Assembly (NCBI GenBank): GCA_965242895.1
Contig: OZ251507.1
Coordinates: 2,356,001-2,420,000 of the forward strand
Length of the DNA stretch: 64,000 nucleotides
Direction of reading: 5' to 3'
Origin: CATQHL01 sp965242895
Lineage (GTDB): Bacteria > Actinomycetota > Acidimicrobiia > Acidimicrobiales > CATQHL01
Shown here: positions 38,753-47,317 of the stretch, one piece after another
Layout of the letters: the number at the start of each line of letters is the position of its first letter
Numbering within the stretch: position 1 is the first letter of the stretch
Notes under the pieces: generated by a model
The model's database searches: none
Told to the model about the DNA's origin: nothing
The model's input: only the letters and a program-made list of their open reading frames with translations
Program-made: the position numbers and the translations under genes

Positions 38753-41236
38753 GTGGATCATCACTACGACGCAGTCCAAATCGAGCGCAAGTGGCAGAGT
38801 TTCTGGCGCAGAGAAGGCACCTACGAGATCGACAACGACGATCCGCGTCCTCCTTGTTACGTGCTGTCGATGTACCCGTATCCGAGCGGCGCAGCCCACA
38901 TGGGGCACGTCCGCAATTACACGTTCGGCGACCTGCTAGTCCGCTACCGCACGATGCGCGGCGACGGGGTTCTCTCGCCCATAGGTTTTGACAGTTTCGG
39001 TCTGCCTGCGGAGAACGCCGCCATTCGCACCGGAGAGCATCCTCGGAAGTTCACCGAGGCGCGCATAGCCGAGTTGTCTTCTTCGCTTGAGCGCATTGGC
39101 GCCGTCTACGACCTGCGCCGTGTGTTCCGCAGCCACGACAGCGAGTACATGCGCTGGACGCAATGGATCTTCCTGAAGTTCTACGAGGCCGGGCTGGCCT
39201 ACAAGGATGAGGCGCCCGTGAACTGGTGCCCTGGCTGCCAGACCGTGTTGGCCAACGAGCAGGTGCTGGCGGACGGGACGTGCGAGCGTTCCAGCGACTT
39301 GGTGGAGGAGCGCAGGCTGTCTCAGTGGTTCTTTCGAATCACCGACTACGCCCAGCGCCTGCTCGACGACGCCGAAGGCATCGAATGGCCGGAGCGCGTC
39401 AAGATTATGCAGCGCAACTGGATAGGCCGATCGGAGGGCGCCGAATTCAGTTTTCCGCTAGCAGATCGCAGCGGGCGGCCTCGCAGCGACGTGGAGGGAA
39501 TTTCCGTCTTCACGACCCGCCCCGACACCACCTTCGGCGTGACCTACATAGTGCTGTCGCCCGAGCACCCCCGCGTAGAGGAGGTCACCGCAGTCTCGGC
39601 TGCGCCGGCGGTGGAGGAGTTCAGAAGTTCTGTCAAAGGCCGCAGCGAGATGCAGCGCCTTTCAACGGAGGGGGGTTTAGGCAAGCGGGGGGTGGCCTGC
39701 GGGACGTTCGCAGTCAACCCGTTTAATGGGGAATTGGTTCCCATCTTTCTGGCCGACTACGTGTTGACGACCTACGGCACGGGGGCGATCATGGGCGTAC
39801 CGGGCGAGGATCAGCGGGACTGGGAGTTTGCGAAGGCGCACGATCTCCCCATCATCAGGACTGTGCAGCCCCCTGAGGGTTGGAGTGGAGAGGCTTACAC
39901 GGGCAGTGGCGTCTCCATCAACAGCGGCTGGCTGGACGGACTTGAGGTGCCCGAAGCCATAGCGAAGGCCATTACCTGGCTGGAGGACACGGGTCGAGGA
40001 CGCCGTCGGATCAACTATCGCCTGCGGGACTGGCTGGTCTCTCGGCAGCGATTCTGGGGTTGCCCGATTCCGATCGTCTACTGCGCTGACTGCGGCATCA
40101 AGCCCCTCAGGGAGGAAGACCTGCCGGTGCGTCTGCCGGACGACGTGGACTTTCTGCCCACCGGTCGCTCCCCGCTGAGCACGCACGCCGAGTTCCTGGC
40201 GGCGTCCTGCCCCGTCTGCGGTGGGGAGGCCACTCGGGAGACCGACACCATGGACACCTTCGTTGACTCTTCCTGGTACTTCCTGCGCTTCGCTGATCCG
40301 TCCAATTCCGAGGCTCCGTTTTCGGTCGACGCCGCCGGCAGGTGGCTGCCCGTCAACCAGTACATAGGCGGAATAGAGCACGCCATCCTCCACCTTATGT
40401 ACGCCCGCTTCTTCACCAAGGCCCTGGTTGATTTGGGGGTGGCGCCCAGAGAGTTGAGCGAGCCCTTCGCCCGTCTCTTTACTCAGGGGATGATCCGCCT
40501 AGGCGGGCAGAAGATGTCCAAGAACAAGGGCAACCTGGTGGCTCCAGAGGAGATTCTGGACATACAGGGGGCCGACGCACTGCGGCTCGCCCACCTGCAG
40601 GTCAAACCGCCGGGAGACGACGTCGACTGGGAGGACTTCGGCGTGGACGGATGCGCCAAGTTCCTGGGGCGAATCTGGCGGTTGGGGCTTGCGGCCGGCG
40701 TCGCCGAGGTCGAGGGCATCGCCGCACGTTTGGGAGACCTGAGCGACGAGGACATGGAGATCGGAAGGGGCGCACACAGACTGGTGGACAAGGTGACCAG
40801 GGACTTCGAGCGGTGGTCGTATAACACGGCGGTGGCGGCGTGCATGGAGTTCACCAACCGTCTTCACCGATACGCGCGGTCTCCGCAAGGCCCCCACGGA
40901 GAAGTCTTGAACGAGGCGATCGACCGTCTTCTGCTGGTCATGGCGCCCATGGCGCCTCACCTCACTGCGGAACTCTGGGAGATTCGGAAGGGCGGGCATA
41001 TCCACGAGCAGCCCTGGCCGGAAGTGGATCCCGAGATGCTGGTTGAGCAGAAGGTCACCCTGGTAGTGCAGGTGAACGGCAGGGTGCGCGACCGTCTAGA
41101 GGTAGAAGCGACGGCAGAGGAATCCGAGGTCGCGGCGCTTGCCCTGGCGTCGGAGCGAGTCGCTAGGCACCTCGGAGGGCGAACCCCTAGGCGGGTCGTG
41201 ACGCGCCCGCCCAAGCTGGTGAACATCGTAGTTTGA
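38753..41236 (+). CDS. leuS: Leucyl-tRNA synthetase
   Basis: An 827-residue class I synthetase. The HIGH motif appears as AHMGH (48-52), KMSKS as KMSKN (in GGQKMSKNKGN), and zinc-type cysteines as WCPGC. The CP1 editing domain contains the TTRPDT-type segment VFTTRPDTTFGVTY. Length and domain order are normal. GTG 38753 is preceded by TAACCT ending 7 nt upstream, with no ribosome site, suggesting a leaderless mRNA. Confidence 0.97.
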   Translation: MDHHYDAVQIERKWQSFWRREGTYEIDNDDPRPPCYVLSMYPYPSGAAHMGHVRNYTFGDLLVRYRTMRGDGVLSPIGFDSFGLPAENAAIRTGEHPRKFTEARIAELSSSLERIGAVYDLRRVFRSHDSEYMRWTQWIFLKFYEAGLAYKDEAPVNWCPGCQTVLANEQVLADGTCERSSDLVEERRLSQWFFRITDYAQRLLDDAEGIEWPERVKIMQRNWIGRSEGAEFSFPLADRSGRPRSDVEGISVFTTRPDTTFGVTYIVLSPEHPRVEEVTAVSAAPAVEEFRSSVKGRSEMQRLSTEGGLGKRGVACGTFAVNPFNGELVPIFLADYVLTTYGTGAIMGVPGEDQRDWEFAKAHDLPIIRTVQPPEGWSGEAYTGSGVSINSGWLDGLEVPEAIAKAITWLEDTGRGRRRINYRLRDWLVSRQRFWGCPIPIVYCADCGIKPLREEDLPVRLPDDVDFLPTGRSPLSTHAEFLAASCPVCGGEATRETDTMDTFVDSSWYFLRFADPSNSEAPFSVDAAGRWLPVNQYIGGIEHAILHLMYARFFTKALVDLGVAPRELSEPFARLFTQGMIRLGGQKMSKNKGNLVAPEEILDIQGADALRLAHLQVKPPGDDVDWEDFGVDGCAKFLGRIWRLGLAAGVAEVEGIAARLGDLSDEDMEIGRGAHRLVDKVTRDFERWSYNTAVAACMEFTNRLHRYARSPQGPHGEVLNEAIDRLLLVMAPMAPHLTAELWEIRKGGHIHEQPWPEVDPEMLVEQKVTLVVQVNGRVRDRLEVEATAEESEVAALALASERVARHLGGRTPRRVVTRPPKLVNIVV

Positions 41237-41300
41237 GCCTTGGGCGCTCGCTGGGCGCTCGCTTGAGGCGCTGGCTTTCAGGCTCGCGGGCGGCTGTCGG

Positions 41301-41326
41301 GAAATTTATTCATAAGTCTGTATAAT
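41301..41326 (+). promoter_or_regulatory. argC promoter (TATAAT) with possible ArgR half-site
   Basis: TATAAT at 41321-41326 ends 7 nt before ATG 41334, giving a leaderless start. The AT-rich stretch just upstream contains ATTCATA (41308-41314), which matches the right half of the ARG box; the left half is weak. argR is in the same operon, so autoregulation is plausible. Confidence 0.5.
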
Positions 41327-41333
41327 CTTCTGG

Positions 41334-42350
41334 ATGTTGGAAGTAGGAATCCTTGGGGCTTCCGGTTACACCGGAGCAGAGTTGCTGCGTCTGCTTGCCG
41401 GGCACCCGAACTTCGAGGTGAGCGTAGTCACGGGAAAAACAGCGGCTCACGCTGCGGTTGAGGAGCGTCTCCGCGGGCTCGCTTCGGTCTATCCCGGCCT
41501 GGAGATGGCTCCCTACGCCCCGGGCATTTTCGAGGGCTGCGACCTGGTGTTCAGCGGGCTTCCCCACGGGGTCTCTCAGACGATGGCGACCGAACTGCTC
41601 GAAGGCGGCTTCTTTTTTGTAGACCTGGCCGCAGACTTTCGCCTGAAAGACCCCTCCCAATACGAACGCTGGTACGGGCAGCCTCATGCGGCGCCCGATG
41701 AGGTCGACAAGTTCGTCTACGGCCTGCCCGAACTGGAACGAGCCGCCCTAGCGTCTGCTCGGGCGGCTGCGGTTCCTGGCTGCTACCCGACCGCCGCCGT
41801 GCTGGCGCTTGCTCCGCTCGTGCGAGCAGGGGCTGTCCAGACCGACGGGATAGTCATCGACGCTGCCAGCGGAGTGACTGGGGCTGGCCGAGCGCCCCAG
41901 GCCAACACCACTTTCGGCGCCGTGAACGAAAACTTCTGCGCCTACGGCTTGCTCAATCACCGCCACACGCCGGAAATCCAGCAGGCGCTTGGCGCTTCGG
42001 TGCTCTTCACGCCGCATCTCGCTCCGATGAGCAGGGGCATCCTGGCCACTTGTTACGCCCGTCCCCTCGACGGCGTCTCTCAAGGAGATCTTCGCTCCGT
42101 ATATGCAGATGCCTATGCAGACGAGCCGTTCGTGAGCGTGTTCCCCGAGCCGCCGTCCACCAAGGACACCCTCGGCTCCAACAATGCCCACCTCAGCGTT
42201 CACCTCGATTCTCGTACGGGTTGGGTGCTGGCGCTTTGCGCCCTCGACAATCTGGGCAAGGGCGCAGCGGGTCAGGCCATTCAATGCGCAAACGTCATTT
42301 GCGGTCTACCGGAGACGACGGGGCTGCCTCTGGCCGGAGTGTTCTCGTGA
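41334..42350 (+). CDS. argC: N-acetyl-gamma-glutamyl-phosphate reductase
   Basis: A 338-residue NADP-dependent reductase, step 3 of arginine synthesis. GASGYTGAELLRLL is the nucleotide-binding start; the catalytic Cys lies in AAVPGCYPTAAVLALAPL; a conserved His is in FTPHLAPMSRGI. It is the first gene of argCJBDFRGH. The TGA stop overlaps the argJ start (GTGA). Confidence 0.96.
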   Translation: MLEVGILGASGYTGAELLRLLAGHPNFEVSVVTGKTAAHAAVEERLRGLASVYPGLEMAPYAPGIFEGCDLVFSGLPHGVSQTMATELLEGGFFFVDLAADFRLKDPSQYERWYGQPHAAPDEVDKFVYGLPELERAALASARAAAVPGCYPTAAVLALAPLVRAGAVQTDGIVIDAASGVTGAGRAPQANTTFGAVNENFCAYGLLNHRHTPEIQQALGASVLFTPHLAPMSRGILATCYARPLDGVSQGDLRSVYADAYADEPFVSVFPEPPSTKDTLGSNNAHLSVHLDSRTGWVLALCALDNLGKGAAGQAIQCANVICGLPETTGLPLAGVFS

Positions 42351-43510
42351 GCGTTACTGCGGTAGAGGGTTTCACGGCGTCGGGCGTAGCGGCCGGCCTC
42401 AAGCCGTCCGGCGCTCTCGACCTAGCGATGGTCGCTGCGCACGACGCCGCTGCGGTGCCTGCCGCAGGGGTCTTCACCTCTAATCAGATGACCGCCGCTC
42501 CAGTGGTGGTGAGCCGCCGTCATCTTCAGGCGTCGGCAGGCTGGGCGTCAGCCGTCGTCTGTAACAGCGGCAACGCAAACGCCGCCACGGGTGAGACGGG
42601 TCTAGCCGACGCCGAAAGAATGTGCTCGCTGACGGCCGCAGCCCTCGGCTGCGAGACTCGTCATGTCCTGGTCTGTTCCACCGGTCTAATAGGCTTCCCG
42701 ATGCCCATGGACGTCGTAGCGGCGGGCATTCCGAAAGCGGCGGCGCTGCTCAGTCCCGATGGTGGAGAGCGGGCAGCCGAAGCGCTGATGACCACCGACA
42801 CCGTGCCCAAGACCGCCGTGGTGGATGGGGAGGGATTCCGAGTCGGCGGCATTGCCAAAGGGGCTGCAATGCTTGAGCCGAACATGGCCACCATGCTGGC
42901 CGTCCTGACCACCGACGCCTGCGCGTCCCCCTCCGTCCTGCAGTCCGTTCTGCGCTCAGGGGTCGCCGAGAGTTTCAACCGTCTGACAGTGGACGGCGCC
43001 GAATCCACGAACGACACGGTTCTGCTGCTGGCCAGCGGAGCGTCGCAGAGCGCCTCGGCAGACGCCTTGGCGTCGGCCGTGGCTGAAATCTGCCTGGATC
43101 TGGCGCTGCAGATGGCCGACGACGCCGAAGGTTCCACCAAGACCGTGCTGCTGCGGGTGACAGGGGCGTCTAGCAGCGAAGAAGCTGCCAAGGCCGCTAG
43201 GGACTGCGCCAACTGCCAGCTGGTCAAGTGCTCCTGGTTCGGCGAGGATCCCTACTGGGGGCGCATAGCCAGCGAGATGGGGGCTGCGGGAGTGGCCTTC
43301 GACCCTGCCCGCTTGAGCATCGCCTATGGAGAGCACGTGTTATATGCCCGCGGCGCCCCGCAGTCCCCCGATGCTGCGGCTGTCGCCGATTACATGCGCC
43401 GGCGCCGCCTCGAACTGAACGTGGACTTGGGCATGGGCGAGGGTGAGGCGGAGATCATCACGGTCGATCTCTCCCACGCATACATCGACGAAAACTCGGC
43501 GACGAGCTGA
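42347..43510 (+). CDS. argJ: Bifunctional ornithine acetyltransferase/N-acetylglutamate synthase
   Basis: A 387-residue protein that autoprocesses before the nucleophile Thr in KGAAMLEPNMATMLAVLTTDA (cleavage Ala/Thr). It recycles the acetyl group in the arginine pathway, and its presence explains the lack of argE and argA here. GTG 42347 overlaps the argC stop; the open frame upstream is a shadow of argC. GNANAATGETG and the C-terminal acidic end are typical. Confidence 0.95.
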   Translation: MSVTAVEGFTASGVAAGLKPSGALDLAMVAAHDAAAVPAAGVFTSNQMTAAPVVVSRRHLQASAGWASAVVCNSGNANAATGETGLADAERMCSLTAAALGCETRHVLVCSTGLIGFPMPMDVVAAGIPKAAALLSPDGGERAAEALMTTDTVPKTAVVDGEGFRVGGIAKGAAMLEPNMATMLAVLTTDACASPSVLQSVLRSGVAESFNRLTVDGAESTNDTVLLLASGASQSASADALASAVAEICLDLALQMADDAEGSTKTVLLRVTGASSSEEAAKAARDCANCQLVKCSWFGEDPYWGRIASEMGAAGVAFDPARLSIAYGEHVLYARGAPQSPDAAAVADYMRRRRLELNVDLGMGEGEAEIITVDLSHAYIDENSATS

Positions 43511-43524
43511 CGGCTAGCGGCAAG

Positions 43525-44427
43525 ATGCAAGCTTTCCAGTCGCCTAGTTCGCCCGCCGCAGAGATCGGCTCGCAGGTGGTTGCCGCAGAGATCCTGATCG
43601 GGGCTCTGTCTTATGTGCAGCGCTTTCGAGGGCGGAAGGTCGTGATCAAGTTCGGGGGGGCTGCCATGGGCGATCCGGAACTTGCGAAGTCGTTCGCTTC
43701 CGACGTCGTGGCGCTGGCTTCCGTCGGCGTCCTTCCGGTGGTTGTGCATGGAGGAGGCAAGCAGATAGACGAGGTCATGGGGCAACTCGGGAAATCCCCA
43801 AAGTTCGTAGAAGGGCGTCGCGTGACCGATTCTGAGACGCTCGAGATCGCCCGCATGGTTCTCGTAGGAAAGGTGAACAGCGGCATCGTCGCCGACATCA
43901 ATCGGTACGGCCCTCTGGCGGTGGGGATTTCAGGGGAAGACGCCAGCCTCATCCGCGCCGTGGGGCGCGACCCTTCGCTGGGTTTCGTGGGAGAAGTGGC
44001 GGAGGTCAACACCAGTCTGGTGGAGCGTCTGTTGTCCATGCAGCTCATCCCGGTGGTTTCCAGCATCGGCAGCGACGCCGAAGGGCAGACCTACAACATC
44101 AACGCCGACACAGTCGCAGGTGCTCTGGCGGTTGCGCTCTCAGCCGAACGCCTGATGATTCTGAGCAATGTGCCTGGTCTGCTGGCCGAGGTGGACGACC
44201 CCTCTAGCTTGATTTCGGAAATTTCCTCTTCCGAGCTTGCGGAATCCCTGGCCTCAGGGAGGCTCGGGGGCGGGATGCTCCCCAAGGCGGAGGCGTGCCT
44301 GCGGGCGCTGGAGGGCGGCGTCGGGTCGACGCACCTCCTAGATGGGACGCGGCCTCACTCCTTGCTGCTAGAGCTCTTTACCGACCAAGGCTCCGGCACG
44401 ATGATCCGTCCGAAGGTCAAGTCATGA
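43525..44427 (+). CDS. argB: Acetylglutamate kinase
   Basis: A 300-residue amino-acid kinase-family enzyme, step 2 of arginine synthesis. VVIKFGGAAMGDPEL holds the phosphate-binding Lys/Gly-Gly, VVVHGGGKQIDE the acetylglutamate site, and NINADTVAGALAVAL the ATP-side motif. An N-terminal helix (about 1-30) could serve hexamerisation and arginine feedback, which is inference. The stop overlaps the argD start. Confidence 0.96.
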   Translation: MQAFQSPSSPAAEIGSQVVAAEILIGALSYVQRFRGRKVVIKFGGAAMGDPELAKSFASDVVALASVGVLPVVVHGGGKQIDEVMGQLGKSPKFVEGRRVTDSETLEIARMVLVGKVNSGIVADINRYGPLAVGISGEDASLIRAVGRDPSLGFVGEVAEVNTSLVERLLSMQLIPVVSSIGSDAEGQTYNINADTVAGALAVALSAERLMILSNVPGLLAEVDDPSSLISEISSSELAESLASGRLGGGMLPKAEACLRALEGGVGSTHLLDGTRPHSLLLELFTDQGSGTMIRPKVKS

Positions 44428-45635
44428 GCCCTGCTTCCGCCCACGCCGCTGCAGTGGGAGCGCCCGAAGGAATGTCGCAGTGTCCGCTCATGCCCACCTA
44501 CTCGGCGCCCGAGGTGATGTTCGTGCGCGGCGCAGGCACCCGTCTCTGGGACCGTTCCGGCAAGGAGTATCTGGACTTCCTCAGCGGTTTGGCGGTAACC
44601 AGTCTGGGTCACAGCCATCCCAGGATTACCGAGGCCATCGCCGCCCAGGCCGGGCGGCTTCTGCACGTCTCCAACCTCTTCGCAACCGAGCACGGCGCAG
44701 CGCTGGCGCAGAAGCTGGATCGCCTCTTGGGCGGGGGAGGGCAGGTCTTCTTCGCCAATTCCGGAGCCGAGGCCAACGAAGCCGCCGTCAAGCTTGCCCG
44801 CCGCTGGGCAGGTCGCGGCCGCCACACAGTCATCTCCGCTCTTCGCTCTTTCCACGGGAGAACCCTGGCCACGCTTCACGCCACCGGCCAACCCGAGAAA
44901 CACGAGATATTCCAGCCCTTGCCCGAAGGGTTCCGACACGTGCCGTTCGGCGACGCTTCAGCCGTTGCGAAGGTGGTCGACCCCACGGCGGCCGCCGTAC
45001 TGGTGGAGCCGATACAAGCCGAAGGGGGTGTGAACGTCCCTCCCCCCGGCTACTTGGAAGAGCTGGCGGAAATCTGCAAGGCGCACGACCTGCTGCTCAT
45101 GTTCGACGAAGTGCAGACCGGTATGTCCCGCACCGGTTACTGGTTCGCTCATCAGCAGTCCGGAGTGCGCCCCGACGTGGTCACGACGGCCAAGGCGCTG
45201 GGCAACGGGGTGCCGATCGGCGCCTGCTGGGCGCGCTCCGATATCTCCGCCTCGTTCAGACCGGGGGAGCACGGAAGCACGTTCGGGGGGCAGCCCCTGG
45301 CCGCAGCGGCCGCATGCGCCACCCTCGAGGTGATGGAGGAGATAGACGCCCCCGCACGCGCCGCCGAAGCCGGCAGCCGCCTCCGTTCGGCGCTGGAGTC
45401 CACCGAAGGGGTGACCTCAGTGCGAGGTCGAGGGCTGCTTCTGGCCGCCGAGTTAGACCTCGACGCTCTCCCCGACGGGCGCTATGCCCCCGGCGCAGCG
45501 GCAGACTGCCTGCGAGGTGGCTTGGTGGTCAACGCCGTCACTTCCTCGGCGCTGCGTTTTACGCCCCCCTTGACGGTCACGGCAGATGAAATCGACGAGG
45601 CCGTTCGGCGTCTGGAGACTTGTCTAGCCAGATGA
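44424..45635 (+). CDS. argD: Acetylornithine aminotransferase
   Basis: A 403-residue class III PLP aminotransferase. MFDEVQTGMSRTGYWFA binds the cofactor ring, and the Schiff-base lysine is in TTAKALGNGVPIGA. The start ATG 44424 overlaps the argB TGA. The open frame continues 43 codons upstream as a shadow. The TGA overlaps the argF start at 45632. Confidence 0.96.
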   Translation: MSPASAHAAAVGAPEGMSQCPLMPTYSAPEVMFVRGAGTRLWDRSGKEYLDFLSGLAVTSLGHSHPRITEAIAAQAGRLLHVSNLFATEHGAALAQKLDRLLGGGGQVFFANSGAEANEAAVKLARRWAGRGRHTVISALRSFHGRTLATLHATGQPEKHEIFQPLPEGFRHVPFGDASAVAKVVDPTAAAVLVEPIQAEGGVNVPPPGYLEELAEICKAHDLLLMFDEVQTGMSRTGYWFAHQQSGVRPDVVTTAKALGNGVPIGACWARSDISASFRPGEHGSTFGGQPLAAAAACATLEVMEEIDAPARAAEAGSRLRSALESTEGVTSVRGRGLLLAAELDLDALPDGRYAPGAAADCLRGGLVVNAVTSSALRFTPPLTVTADEIDEAVRRLETCLAR

Positions 45636-46663
45636 CGCCCACGAAGCCTCCGTCTCCGTCGTCGTCTTCGTCCTCTCCGTCGTCGTTCTCCTCGTCTCCG
45701 TCCTCTTCGTCGTCTCCACCCTCGTCGTCCTCGTCCTCGTCGTCGTCGGGGGCGCCTCTCCGTCACTTTCTGGAAGTGGACGACCTGTCCGTCTCCGAAA
45801 TTGAACAGGTTCTGGCGATGTCGAAGGAGCAGTCTCCGCCCCCGGTCCTGGCCGGCAGGGGAGTGGCGCTGCTGTTCGAGAAACCCTCCTTGCGCACCCG
45901 CAGTTCAGCCGAGATGGCCGTGGTTGCACTGGGCGGGCACCCAGTCGCCGTCACGAAAGGGGAGGTCGACCTGGGCGTGCGCGAATCTCCGGAGGACGCA
46001 GCCCGCACCCTGAGCCTTTACCACGCCGTCATAGGCGCACGCGTCCACGAACACGAAACCCTGCATCGCCTGGCTTCCACAGCGAAAGTACCGGTCGTCA
46101 ACTTGCTTTCCGACCGCTCTCACCCTTTTCAAGCCCTGGCAGACGTGCTGACTTTGCGGGAGACGTTGGGCGGTTTGGCAGGACGCAAACTGGCTTACGT
46201 AGGAGACGCCAACAACGTGGCGCGCTCTCTGGCCTTAGCGGCTGGCCGCTTGGGGGTGGAGGTGGCTGTGGCGTCGCCTCCTGGTTACACCTTTTCCCAA
46301 GACGATCTGGACTGCTTTCAGCGTCAGGGGGCGGCCGTTTCGCAGAGCAGCGACCCATACGACGCCGTTGCGGGCGCCGACGCCGTCTATACGGACGTCT
46401 GGGCTTCCATGGGTCAGGAAGCTGAACGGGATCGCCGCGAAGCAGATTTCGCTGATTTCACGGTGGACGACGTCCTCATGAAATCCGCAAGCCCCGAAGC
46501 GGTCTTCATGCATTGCCTGCCCGCCCACCGCGGCCAGGAAGTCACAGCAGAGGTCATTGACGGCCAGCAGTCGTGCGTATGGCGGCAGGCGGAAAACCGG
46601 ATGCACGCGGCCAGAGGCCTGTTCTGGTGGCTGGCGCAAACTGCCAACCCCAAGGCGGGCTAG
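45632..46663 (+). CDS. argF: Ornithine carbamoyltransferase with Ser-rich N-terminus
   Basis: A 343-residue enzyme condensing ornithine and carbamoyl phosphate. Carbamoyl-phosphate binding is SLRTR (usual STRTR), and ornithine binding is DVWASMGQE and HCLPAHRG. Homologues start near RHFLEVDDLS. Here about 40 extra residues, mostly Ser and Pro, are encoded by TCN repeats (45653-45748) directly after the argD end. ATG 45632 is the only start coupled to argD (ATGA). The tract is probably disordered. Confidence 0.94.
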   Translation: MTPTKPPSPSSSSSSPSSFSSSPSSSSSPPSSSSSSSSSGAPLRHFLEVDDLSVSEIEQVLAMSKEQSPPPVLAGRGVALLFEKPSLRTRSSAEMAVVALGGHPVAVTKGEVDLGVRESPEDAARTLSLYHAVIGARVHEHETLHRLASTAKVPVVNLLSDRSHPFQALADVLTLRETLGGLAGRKLAYVGDANNVARSLALAAGRLGVEVAVASPPGYTFSQDDLDCFQRQGAAVSQSSDPYDAVAGADAVYTDVWASMGQEAERDRREADFADFTVDDVLMKSASPEAVFMHCLPAHRGQEVTAEVIDGQQSCVWRQAENRMHAARGLFWWLAQTANPKAG

Positions 46664-46665
46664 AA

Positions 46666-47313
46666 ATGCGCCCCGAGGAGATGGCTTGCGACGACGTCAA
46701 TGACATGCAAGTGGGCAAGCGCCGCCGCCAATATCTGATAGAGCGCATTCTTACCGAGCAAGCCGTCGGCAGGCAGGATCAGATCGTGGAAAGGCTGGCG
46801 GAGTTGGGGGTTCGCTCCACCCAGGCCACCGTCTCACGCGACCTCGAAGAGCTAGGGGCGATCAAGGTGAGAGCGGCCGGAGCAGGCAGCGTCTACGCCA
46901 TCCCCAACCTTCCCGAGTTGCGGGTGAGCAGCGAAGATCATCTGTGCCGCCTTCTGGGGGAATGGGTGGTGGAAGTAGGACGCTCAGGCAACCTGGTCTG
47001 CCTGAAGACCCCCCCTGGTACGGCGCACGTGGTGGCTTCCGCCCTCGACCGCGCCGCCCTTTCGGGAATCCTGGCCACGCTTGCGGGCGACGACACCGTC
47101 CTGGTGGTGACGGCGGAGAGTCACGACCCCCTAGACGTGGCAAACCGACTTCTGGGCTTAGCAGGGCTGCCCGAGATTTCGCCCGCGCACGACGCGCACG
47201 ACCGGCACGACCAGCACAACCCGCACGACGCGCACGACCCGCACAACGCTCACAACGCTCACAACCAGCACAATCCGCACGACCGGCACGACGAGCACAA
47301 AGAGGAGCACTAA
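46666..47313 (+). CDS. argR: Arginine repressor with His/Asp-rich tail
   Basis: A 215-residue ArgR/AhrC repressor. The winged helix contains STQATVSRDLEELGAIKVR; the C-terminal oligomerisation and arginine-binding domain contains PPGTAHVVASALDRA and ILATLAGDDTVLVV. After the domain ends near residue 175, a 40-residue tail of HD/HN-x units (about 17 His) follows, encoded by 9-bp CACRAC repeats (47188-47302). The tail could bind metal, but may be only repeat expansion. The start is 3 nt after argF; the inner ATG 46681 is possible. Confidence 0.93.
   Translation: MRPEEMACDDVNDMQVGKRRRQYLIERILTEQAVGRQDQIVERLAELGVRSTQATVSRDLEELGAIKVRAAGAGSVYAIPNLPELRVSSEDHLCRLLGEWVVEVGRSGNLVCLKTPPGTAHVVASALDRAALSGILATLAGDDTVLVVTAESHDPLDVANRLLGLAGLPEISPAHDAHDRHDQHNPHDAHDPHNAHNAHNQHNPHDRHDEHKEEH
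47188..47302 (+). repeat. 9-bp His-encoding repeats at the argR 3' end
   Basis: About a dozen degenerate units of CACRACSMN (9 bp, HD/HN-x) form the last third of argR. A second 9-bp family, GCCAACCCT, is repeated three times at 47361-47387 in the argG 5' end. Confidence 0.85.
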
Positions 47314-47317
47314 GACG

